From an uncultured Bacteroidales bacterium (GTDB lineage: Bacteria > Bacteroidota > Bacteroidia > Bacteroidales > UBA932), in assembly GCA_900318355.1 (NCBI GenBank), contig ONKE01000007.1, positions 1 through 57,376 on the forward strand: a DNA stretch of 57,376 nt, in the 5' to 3' direction. Position numbers and translations under genes: made by a program. Below the pieces are notes generated by a model, which made no database searches, was not told where the DNA came from, and worked only from the letters and a program-made list of their open reading frames with translations. How positions within the stretch are numbered: the stretch's first letter is position 1; every line of letters begins with the position of its first letter. This document shows, one piece after another, positions 42,131 through 49,341 of the stretch.

Positions 42131-43474
42131 TTATTTCTTGACCAGATTGTTTACTACCACCGTGCTGTCGGCAAGGCGGATTTGCAGCCAATTCTGAAGC
42201 TCGACAACCTCGCTGCGGCGCATCTCCTTGCCTGTCGTAGCGAGGACCTGGGTGTAGTTGCGGACCTTGAGGCTGTCGGTCGAGACTGACGCTCCGCGCG
42301 AAATGGTGATGTCCTTGATGGCGGGGAACTGGTATTTGACTTCCCGGGCAATCTGGGCGTAGGGGATTTCCTCGCCGCGCAGGGCGTCGATCTGGCGCTC
42401 CAGGCGCTTGATTTCGCCGTCTTTGCGCACTATCTCAGCCTCGGCCCTCTCGTTGAGGGTGCGCAGCACCTGCTCGGAAGTCTCACGGTCGGTGCCGAAG
42501 GAATGTTCCTTGATCTTGATTTGATCGCGCTGCAGGCCGTGACGCTCGGCGGAAGCCATCAGAAGTTCCTCGGTCTCAGGGTCGAGGGCCGCTCCGACTA
42601 CGAAGATTTCGGCCGAGAGGCCGTCGATGTTGTAGTCGTAGATGTAGCCTTTGCTGAAGGTCTTGTTCGACGCGACGAAACTCTTGACGCTGCGCTCGAA
42701 GTTGTTTTCCCTGATGACGTGGATGGCGCTGAGGACGCTCGGGACGATGACGGCGATGGTCAGCGCGACCATAAGGGCGCGACGGCGGTTGTCCTGGCGC
42801 GAGTCGGTATATTCAACCTTGTGGAACCCAAGTACTTGCACCATGATATAGGTGGCAAGGATGATGAATATGCCGTTGATAACGAAGAGGAAAGTCGCCC
42901 CGACGAAAAACCGCCAGTTGCCGTTGGCGAGGCCGTAGCCCGCGGTGCAGAGCGGAGGCATGAGGGCCGTGGCGATCGCCACTCCGGAGAGGACGGTGCC
43001 CTTTTCCTTGCGGGTGCTTTCCAGAATGCCGGCCAGACCGCCGAAAAACGCGATCAGAACATCGTAGATAGTCGGATGGGTGCGGGCGGCGAGCTCGGTT
43101 GGATTGGCCAGCTCGAGCGGGGAGATAAGGAAATAAAGGGAAGATGCCAACAAACTGATAAGCACCATCACGATGAGGTTGAGGGCCGACTGCCGGAGAG
43201 TTTCCGTGTCGTTGGTGCCCAGAGCCAGGCCGACGCCGATGATAGGCCCCATCAGCGGGGAAATGAGCATGGCGCCGATGATGACGGCCGTCGAATTGAC
43301 GTTCAGGCCGACGGAAGCGATGATGATGGAAAACGCGAGGATCCACACATTGGGCCCGCGGAACCAGATGTTGGATTTGATGCGGGCTGCCGCTTCCACC
43401 GTGTCGATCTGGTCGGCCAGATAACCGATGGAGCGCAGCAGCCCCTTCAAATCATTTCCCAGTTTGGAAGCCAT
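42131..43474 (-). CDS. DUF389 multipass membrane protein
   Basis: This is a 447-residue inner-membrane protein of the DUF389 family. The N-terminal half has the conserved membrane segments (STAVIIGAMLISPLMGPIIGVGLALG; GVAIATALMPPLCTAGYGLANG), and further hydrophobic helices follow to about residue 250. The C-terminal 190 residues are soluble, with a coiled-coil stretch (ERAEAEIVRKDGEIKRLERQIDAL) and a small alpha/beta domain. Transport function is suspected for the family but not known. The ATG shares its first base with the TAA of the OmpA/TPR lipoprotein gene, so the two are translationally coupled. Its stop directly abuts that of the convergent AAA gene. Confidence 0.85.
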   Translation of the reverse strand: MASKLGNDLKGLLRSIGYLADQIDTVEAAARIKSNIWFRGPNVWILAFSIIIASVGLNVNSTAVIIGAMLISPLMGPIIGVGLALGTNDTETLRQSALNLIVMVLISLLASSLYFLISPLELANPTELAARTHPTIYDVLIAFFGGLAGILESTRKEKGTVLSGVAIATALMPPLCTAGYGLANGNWRFFVGATFLFVINGIFIILATYIMVQVLGFHKVEYTDSRQDNRRRALMVALTIAVIVPSVLSAIHVIRENNFERSVKSFVASNKTFSKGYIYDYNIDGLSAEIFVVGAALDPETEELLMASAERHGLQRDQIKIKEHSFGTDRETSEQVLRTLNERAEAEIVRKDGEIKRLERQIDALRGEEIPYAQIAREVKYQFPAIKDITISRGASVSTDSLKVRNYTQVLATTGKEMRRSEVVELQNWLQIRLADSTVVVNNLVKK

Positions 43475-45108
43475 TAGCGATACTGGGCGAACTCGACATC
43501 CTTTTCAGCACGGGCGGCGAGTTTGGCGTTCTTCTTGGCTTTCTCAAGGTACTTGGCCACACCTTCGGCGTCACCCTGACGGGCGGCGATGATGGCGCGC
43601 AGGTAGTTGGACTTCGGGCACTGGCAGGTCAGGGCCTCGGAAGCCTTCTGAGGATTGTCGTTGAGGATCTGGGCGAGAGCGGCGTTGAAGCCCTTTTCAC
43701 CGGAGAGTTCCTGGGCAGCCTTGGCATAGTCGCCGGAGAGGATGTCGAGGACGGCCTGGTTGGCCTGGGAGTCGGAACCGGCCTGCTTGAAGTACTTGGC
43801 GGCCTCTTCGGACTTGCCTTCCTTCATGGCGACGACACCGAGGGCGCCTGCCAGGTCGGCATCCTGCTCCTTGACGGACTTGAAGGCCTTCTTCGCGGCG
43901 GCGAGGTCGCCCTTCTCAAGGTTGGCTACGCCGAGGTTGAAGCGGGCGCGGTCGCTGTCGTATTCGACGATGGCGCGGTTGTAGATGGCGATCTTCTTGG
44001 CGGGATCCTTGACCAGGGAAGCGGCACGCAGGAGGGCTTCCTCATCGAGGGCGCGGATGTTGTCGTCGACAAGCTTGAGGAGCTCTTCCTCAGTGTAGTT
44101 CTTGTATTCGACGTTGGCGATGAAGCGGGCGCGGCGGAGTTCGGGGAGAACATTGCTCTTGAGGGAGGTGTAGACCTCGGACATGTTCTTGATTTCGCTT
44201 TCGCGGACGGCCGGGTCGCTGTACATCGAGAGGACGCGGAGAATGAGGTCCTTATCCTGGATGTCGCTCTTGGCGACGAGCTCCTGGAAGCCTTCCCAGT
44301 CCTGACCTACGCTCTTGACGGAGGGGTCGGCGACGTTCTTGCCCTTGACCACCTTGTCGAAAGCCTTGTCGGCGCTCTTGGAACGCTTGTCGGAGAGCTT
44401 GGCGTTGAGGTCTTTACCACCGTCGGGGGAGGCGTAGGCGACAACCTCGGTGCCTACGAGGGTCTTGCGCTCGTTGGCCTTGATCTCGTCAAGGGCGGCC
44501 TGGAAGTTCTGGATGGAAGTGCTCTTGAGCTCCTTGCCCTGGACGTCGGCGCTGCCGATGTTGTAGAGGATCTGGCCCTCGGCGGTCTCCTTGATGACTT
44601 CCTGGTAGTTGTCGGCCTTGTAGGCGACCTTGCCGTCCTGCTCGACGAGCATGTAGGTGGTGTTGCAGCCGTCGGCGACCTTCTTCACAGGAAGGGTCCA
44701 CTTCTTGTCCTTGTGCTTTACGACACCGCGGAGCTCCAGGTGGGAAGCCTCCATGCCCTCTTCGTAGTCGAAGTGGACTTTCTCGGTGACGGTCTGGCCG
44801 TCGGAGGAGACGACTTTATAGTTGTCCTTTACTTTCTCGCCCTGATAGATGAAGGCGGGCATTGTGGCCTCACCGCCTTCGAAAACGATGACGGGGGTCA
44901 CTTCGAGGATGGCCTGCGGATGGAAATAGTCGGCCGGGTAGGTCACGGAGACGACGGCGTCGATCTGTCCGCCGACAACCTCAAGAACCTCGGGGTCGCA
45001 TGTAACCTTCACGTTTTCAGCCATCTCCGCCATCTTCGCGGGCGAGGAGCAGGCAACGGCGCCGGCCATGAGGGCGGCTGCCGTAAGGATTCTGTTGACT
45101 TTTTTCAT
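43474..45108 (-). CDS. Lipoprotein with OmpA-like motif and TPR repeats
   Basis: This 544-residue lipoprotein (lipobox AGAVAC) has a beta-rich N-terminal region (about 30-170). A stretch resembling the OmpA C-terminal peptidoglycan-binding core follows (VVAYASPDGGKDLNAKLSDKRSKSA, about 220-255, read in parts). The C-terminal half is TPR-like (AIYNRAIVEYDSDRARFNLGVANLEKGDLAAAKKAF, in parts; EAAKYFKQAGSD). It probably links the outer membrane to peptidoglycan and scaffolds other envelope proteins; this is inferred. It is co-transcribed with DUF389. Confidence 0.75.
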   Translation of the reverse strand: MKKVNRILTAAALMAGAVACSSPAKMAEMAENVKVTCDPEVLEVVGGQIDAVVSVTYPADYFHPQAILEVTPVIVFEGGEATMPAFIYQGEKVKDNYKVVSSDGQTVTEKVHFDYEEGMEASHLELRGVVKHKDKKWTLPVKKVADGCNTTYMLVEQDGKVAYKADNYQEVIKETAEGQILYNIGSADVQGKELKSTSIQNFQAALDEIKANERKTLVGTEVVAYASPDGGKDLNAKLSDKRSKSADKAFDKVVKGKNVADPSVKSVGQDWEGFQELVAKSDIQDKDLILRVLSMYSDPAVRESEIKNMSEVYTSLKSNVLPELRRARFIANVEYKNYTEEELLKLVDDNIRALDEEALLRAASLVKDPAKKIAIYNRAIVEYDSDRARFNLGVANLEKGDLAAAKKAFKSVKEQDADLAGALGVVAMKEGKSEEAAKYFKQAGSDSQANQAVLDILSGDYAKAAQELSGEKGFNAALAQILNDNPQKASEALTCQCPKSNYLRAIIAARQGDAEGVAKYLEKAKKNAKLAARAEKDVEFAQYR

Positions 45109-45151
45109 TGTTTGTATTTTTATACGGTTCAGTTCTTAGTCACTATCTCTG

Positions 45152-45159
45152 CAAATATA
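45152..45159 (-). promoter_or_regulatory. Bacteroidota -7 box (TATATTTG) for OmpA/TPR-DUF389 operon
   Basis: On the minus strand TATATTTG lies 43 bases before ATG 45108, in the 69-base gap behind the glycosyltransferase operon. I saw no terminator hairpin in that gap. Confidence 0.6.
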
Positions 45160-45177
45160 ATCAAATCCGAAGGAAAA

Positions 45178-46872
45178 TCATATATTATTTTCACTTCTTT
45201 CAGGGGCGGCCCCAACCTCGGTCTCCGGAACATCTCGCCGGAAGAAGCGGAAGCCGGACCTTTGGTAGAGGAATTCGGCCTCAGGAGCATCCTGGGCGAA
45301 ATGTCCCACGCTCCACGGCTCGTCCTTGACAACGAAATAGACGGGCTTGTCGATCGGACCGCGGCACAGCCATTCGAAGTCTTCGCAGGCGTTTTCGGGC
45401 TTACGGTCGGTGTAGAAATAATGGGCGTAGCTCTTGAAATAGGCCGGCTGCACGTAGCAGTCTTCGCCCTGGCGCTCGACGTAGAAATCCACCGCCGAGG
45501 CCTGGCTGTATTTTTCAATCTCCGGCACCGCGCAGAGTATCGCCGTCATTGCAAACAGCAGGTTGGCGCAGGCGAGCGCGATGAAATCCTGCCACTTGCG
45601 GTCCTTGCCGAAACGGACGCAGAACCATATCGTGGCCGCGATCAGGATGAGGCCGACGAAAGGCTCGAAGCCGCGCCACTGGCTGGAAGCCTCCATGCAG
45701 CTGACCGCGAAGGGGTCGTGGACCAGCGGAATGATAAGATGCTTGAAATGGTCGAAGAGCGTCAGCGCCGTAAACAGCAGGCCGAAAGCCACGGACGTAC
45801 CGATGAGAAGGCCTTTCTGCCACCCGGCGAAACGCTGCTTGCCGTCCATCATCCTCGTTGCGGAGTAAGCCGCCAGGAAGGTCATCGGGAAATAGCAGAA
45901 GGAGGAATAATGGACGATCTTGGTGCGGACGATGGTAAAGAGGATCAGCACCACCCAGAACGAAATCATCATCCAGCGGAAGAGCACGGCGATGCGGCTT
46001 TCCCCTTCATTCTCAAGTGCTTTCTTCCGGAATGACGACAGGGCGAAGAACGACGCCGGGGTGACTCCGAAGAGCAGGATGACGAAATGGTAGAGGAGGA
46101 AACCTCCATGGCCGGCGTCCTTGGTCTCGAAGAGCCTTATCTGGTAGGTGATAAAGTCTTGGATGACATCGAAATGGCCCGTTGCCGCGAGGGTGATGAA
46201 CCATGATCCGCCGACAAGCGCGAGCACGAGGGCGTACACTCCGACATCCTTCCAGCGGAAATCCATGCGGAAACGCCTCACTATCAGCCACACGATGAAA
46301 CTCAGCCCGAAAATCAGGAAGGCGACGGGGCCCTTGGTGTTGATCGCCAGGCCCATGAACAGGGCGCTGAGGGCCGCGTGGCGCATCCTCTTGTCGGCCA
46401 CGCCGGGGTCGGTGTAGAGGGCGAAGAAATAGATGCTCAGGAAAATGAAAATGTTGTACCAGGGATCGATGATGCCCGACTTGAAATACAGGAAGGGCAG
46501 GAAGGAGATGGCGTACATCAGGGTCCACATCAGGCCGAAACGCTCGTCTTCCGCCTTGCGGCCGATGTTGAACAGGATCAGCAGCGTGATGATGCCGATA
46601 AGCGCGTTGGGGAAACGGGCGGCGAACTCGCCGACACCGAACACCTTCATGCTGAGGGCCTGCATCCAGATGAACAGCGGCGGCTTCTCCCAGAACGATT
46701 CGAAGTTGATGCGGACGTTGAGCCAGTCGCCGGTGACCAGCATTTCCCTTGCCGATTCCGCGAAATTGATTTCGTCCCAGTCGAAAAGACGGACGCTGCC
46801 AATGCCCGGGACAAAGAGCAGGGCGGCCGCGACGGCAATGAGGACGTTGATAACTAAAGTCTTGTTTTTCAT
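45178..46872 (-). CDS. GT39/ArnT-like membrane glycosyltransferase
   Basis: This 564-residue polytopic enzyme transfers a sugar from polyprenyl phosphate to a periplasmic acceptor. The first periplasmic loop has the catalytic acidic motif DWDEINFAESAREML (Asp31, Asp33, Glu34) and GDWLNVRINFESFWEKPPL, typical of the PMT/ArnT superfamily. About eleven to twelve membrane helices follow, then a soluble C-terminal domain of about 100 residues. The ATG overlaps the stop of the GtrA gene by four bases. The donor is presumably made by the GT2 and flipped by GtrA in the same operon. The acceptor (lipid A, protein or a capsule/teichoic-like glycan) cannot be told. Confidence 0.88.
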   Translation of the reverse strand: MKNKTLVINVLIAVAAALLFVPGIGSVRLFDWDEINFAESAREMLVTGDWLNVRINFESFWEKPPLFIWMQALSMKVFGVGEFAARFPNALIGIITLLILFNIGRKAEDERFGLMWTLMYAISFLPFLYFKSGIIDPWYNIFIFLSIYFFALYTDPGVADKRMRHAALSALFMGLAINTKGPVAFLIFGLSFIVWLIVRRFRMDFRWKDVGVYALVLALVGGSWFITLAATGHFDVIQDFITYQIRLFETKDAGHGGFLLYHFVILLFGVTPASFFALSSFRKKALENEGESRIAVLFRWMMISFWVVLILFTIVRTKIVHYSSFCYFPMTFLAAYSATRMMDGKQRFAGWQKGLLIGTSVAFGLLFTALTLFDHFKHLIIPLVHDPFAVSCMEASSQWRGFEPFVGLILIAATIWFCVRFGKDRKWQDFIALACANLLFAMTAILCAVPEIEKYSQASAVDFYVERQGEDCYVQPAYFKSYAHYFYTDRKPENACEDFEWLCRGPIDKPVYFVVKDEPWSVGHFAQDAPEAEFLYQRSGFRFFRRDVPETEVGAAPERSENNI

Positions 46873-47291
46873 TTACTTCTGAAGAGGATGAGTTTCTTTG
46901 CCGAGAAATTCCAGACAAAAACGATGACGGTCGTAATGACCTTGGCGACAAGGTAGTGGATCCCGGCCTTGCCGGTCAACAGCCACATCAGCAACTCCGT
47001 GAGCCCGAGGCCGACGATGCCGATGCCGACGAAAATGGCGACTTCGGCCGTGCGGCTCCGCATGCTGCGGTTGTCGAAGACCCAGGCGATGCTGAAAAGG
47101 TAGGTGGTAAGGAGCCCGGCGCCAAAGGCGATGGCCGTCCACAGTAGCAGCAGATGCTGACCGAAGCACTCGGTCAGGAGCGCCAGCAGGCCCGCGTCGA
47201 CCAGGAAAGCGACCCCTCCGGACACCAGGTAGCGGAAAACCTGTATCCACAGATTTCCGTTTTTGCCCAGAGCCAGGTCCTTCAGATTCAT
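46869..47291 (-). CDS. GtrA-family small membrane protein (flippase-like)
   Basis: This 140-residue protein has four membrane helices, as in GtrA. Family sequence is visible in FRYLVSGGVAFLVDAGLLALL, TYLFSIAWVFDN and VITTVIVFVWNFSAKKLILF. GtrA proteins are thought to move polyprenyl-phosphate sugar across the inner membrane. ATG 47291 is chosen because it overlaps the GT2 stop (ATGA), as do all joints in this operon; an upstream in-frame Met would lie inside the GT2 gene. Confidence 0.88.
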   Translation of the reverse strand: MNLKDLALGKNGNLWIQVFRYLVSGGVAFLVDAGLLALLTECFGQHLLLLWTAIAFGAGLLTTYLFSIAWVFDNRSMRSRTAEVAIFVGIGIVGLGLTELLMWLLTGKAGIHYLVAKVITTVIVFVWNFSAKKLILFRSK

Positions 47292-48034
47292 TTGGCCGGG
47301 AAGAGCTTCGATTTGCACAGGTGCCACTTGCACAGCCTGTACACCAGCGAGACCCTCAGGACTCCGAGGCCGTAGACGGTGCTGCGGCGCAGGTTGATCG
47401 ACGACGCATCGTCGAAATATTTGGTCGGGCAGGTGACTTCGCCTATCTCATATCCGGCCCAGAATATCTGTGCGGCCATTTCGTTGTCGAGGATGAAGTC
47501 GTCGGAGCATACGTGGTAGTCGACATTGCGCAGGACCTCGGCGCTGAATGCCCTATAGCCGGTGTGGTATTCGGAGAGCTTCTGGTTTATGAGGACGTTT
47601 TGCGTGAAGGTCAGGAAGCGGTTGGCGATGTATTTGATGATGGGCATGCCGCCCCTCAGGGCGCCTTTGCCGAGGATTCGCGAACCGAAGACGACGGGAT
47701 ACACGCCGTTGGCGATGATGTAGGCCATGGCCTCAATGAGCTTCGGGGTGTATTGGTAGTCGGGGTGGAGCATGATGACGATGTCGGCGCCAAGCTCCAG
47801 GGCCCTGTCGTAGCAGGTTTTCTGGTTGCCGCCGTAGCCGCGGTTCTTCGGATGGATAAGTACTTCTTTTATACCGAGTTCGCGTGCCTTTTCCACCGTG
47901 CCGTCCCGGCTGCAGTCGTCGGTCAGGATGACTTCGTCCACTATGTCGCGGGGAATTTCGGCGTAGGTCTTTTCAAGTGTCTTTTCTGCGTTGTAGGCCG
48001 GCATTACGACCACAACTTTCTTTCCATGTATCAT
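47288..48034 (-). CDS. GT2 glycosyltransferase (polyprenyl-phosphate sugar synthase type)
   Basis: This is a 248-residue GT-A fold enzyme related to dolichyl-phosphate mannose synthase. It has the nucleotide-sugar pocket VVVVMPAYNAEKTL, the TDDCSRDGT motif (Asp39-Asp40), the metal-binding region IVIMLHPDYQYTP, and TGYRAFSAEVL. There are no C-terminal membrane helices. It should load a sugar onto undecaprenyl phosphate at the cytoplasmic face. ATG 48034 was chosen because it overlaps the upstream stop by four bases and begins directly before the fold; a longer frame upstream is basic shadow sequence. Confidence 0.88.
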   Translation of the reverse strand: MIHGKKVVVVMPAYNAEKTLEKTYAEIPRDIVDEVILTDDCSRDGTVEKARELGIKEVLIHPKNRGYGGNQKTCYDRALELGADIVIMLHPDYQYTPKLIEAMAYIIANGVYPVVFGSRILGKGALRGGMPIIKYIANRFLTFTQNVLINQKLSEYHTGYRAFSAEVLRNVDYHVCSDDFILDNEMAAQIFWAGYEIGEVTCPTKYFDDASSINLRRSTVYGLGVLRVSLVYRLCKWHLCKSKLFPAK

Positions 48035-49245
48035 TTTCTTGTCAGTATTTTCAGCAGAGCCGGCACGCAGGCGGCCACGGCGGCGGCCAGGAGCAGGTTG
48101 TAGAGTATGGTCAGGAACCAGTTTATCCGCTGCGGAGTCTCGTCGAAGGGGCTGTCGGCCACCGATGCGTCGTAGCGAGCGAACGGGTTGGAATATATCG
48201 CCTCCCCGTCGGGAAAAACGGCCGTGAGGCGGGCGTAGGCGTCGCCGGGCTGCATGGCATATTCGAGGCAATCGCTGTCGCGGACCTCGAGGAGCGTGGC
48301 GTGGTCGGTGCCGATGACGCGGATATATTCGGCCGGGGCGGAAAGGCGGATGAAGATGGTGCTGTCGCGCAGGCCGATGTCCTTGACCGACGGCAGACAG
48401 CGGTTGCGGGCGTATTTCTCCTCCCAGTCGCCGCCTCCGTAGTCCGGCACGCGCATGGCGTAGTAGCAGCCGCCCAGCAGGGTGTTCTTGATATCTTCAT
48501 AGCGCCCGGAAGGGCAGCAGACGAAGTTGCAGCGCACGCCGATGCACCAGCTGCGGTCGGGGTAGTGGAGGTCGTCGTTGGCAAGACCGAAACTGTAGTG
48601 GCCGGCGCTGAGTGCCCAGTCCCAGTATTCGTTTTCCGTGCTCACTCCGGTGTCGAGTTCCATGATTTCGTAGCCGGAAAGAGCCTCCATATGGCTTTTG
48701 GACATACCTACGGTGCGGTAGGGATGGTTGATCTGGATGAAATCGGCGCTCTTGCCCAGGTAGTCGAGCTGGAACTGCTTCTGGGAGGCCAGCAGCGGCA
48801 GCATGGGGTCGTAGTGGATGACGCGGTCGCTGCCGAACACCAGCTTGTGGAACTTGAACGGGCTGTAGCCCTGTTCGTAGACGTTGACCTGGAGGGCGGT
48901 GTCGAAGGGATGGGTCGTTATCTCGTTGTGGTTGGAGAAGGTGACGATGTCGTAGCCGAGCTTTTCAAGGGCGGCGTAGGTCTCGTCCGGCCAGAATTCG
49001 CATTCGTTGTAGGGAAGGGGGCCCTTGACCCGGGTGTGGACATGGAAAACGGCTCTCTTCCAGCCCTGTACGGTGTCGAGTCCGGCGTAGGGGTTGAAGA
49101 TGTCGGGGCCGCTGAATGGCGCCGGTGCGCGGAACTTGTATATGGGGCTGAACCCGGTGACAAGGATGGCCAGGATAAGGACGCCAATGATGCAGGCCAG
49201 AGTCTTGTACAGGATTTTCAGCGACGTTTTTGCGAAGTTTTTCAC
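48031..49245 (-). CDS. Membrane-anchored PHP-domain phosphoesterase-like protein
   Basis: This protein of about 404 residues has one N-terminal membrane helix (about 12-32, LACIIGVLILAILVTGF) and another at the C-terminus (LTILYNLLLAAAVAACVPALL). Between them lies a PHP-type metal-dependent phosphoesterase domain: FHVHT (His68, His70), the strand IVTFSNHNE, INHPYR, and ANDDLHYPD. These match the His/Asp metal ligands of the family in order. Topology would put the domain in the periplasm. The start is uncertain: GTG 49245 is preferred because a -7 box lies just upstream; TTG 49296 would place that box inside the gene. It is the first gene of the GT operon and may act on a phosphorylated lipid-linked intermediate. 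Confidence 0.72.
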   Translation of the reverse strand: MKNFAKTSLKILYKTLACIIGVLILAILVTGFSPIYKFRAPAPFSGPDIFNPYAGLDTVQGWKRAVFHVHTRVKGPLPYNECEFWPDETYAALEKLGYDIVTFSNHNEITTHPFDTALQVNVYEQGYSPFKFHKLVFGSDRVIHYDPMLPLLASQKQFQLDYLGKSADFIQINHPYRTVGMSKSHMEALSGYEIMELDTGVSTENEYWDWALSAGHYSFGLANDDLHYPDRSWCIGVRCNFVCCPSGRYEDIKNTLLGGCYYAMRVPDYGGGDWEEKYARNRCLPSVKDIGLRDSTIFIRLSAPAEYIRVIGTDHATLLEVRDSDCLEYAMQPGDAYARLTAVFPDGEAIYSNPFARYDASVADSPFDETPQRINWFLTILYNLLLAAAVAACVPALLKILTRK

Positions 49246-49265
49246 AACGTATGCACAAATTTCTG

Positions 49266-49273
49266 CAAAATTA
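49266..49273 (-). promoter_or_regulatory. Bacteroidota -7 box (TAATTTTG) for PHP-GT operon
   Basis: On the minus strand TAATTTTG matches TAnnTTTG 20 bases before the GTG at 49245. It is divergent from the peptidase promoter at 49328. Confidence 0.5.
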
Positions 49274-49327
49274 GGAAAAACGGCTGCATTAATCAAAAAA
49301 TCCTTTGGTTTTCCGGATGGAAAAGCT

Positions 49328-49335
49328 TATTTTTG
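49328..49335 (+). promoter_or_regulatory. Bacteroidota -7 box (TATTTTTG) for S9 peptidase gene
   Basis: TATTTTTG matches TAnnTTTG and ends six bases before ATG 49342 (nine before ATG 49345), again implying an extremely short leader. Confidence 0.55.
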
Positions 49336-49341
49336 ATATTG

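Noticed and set aside
47977-49341. Upstream extension of the S9 peptidase frame by over 450 codons
   Set aside because: The signal peptide and a -7 promoter box directly before 49342 fix the start there. The extension only shadows the minus-strand GT2 and PHP genes.
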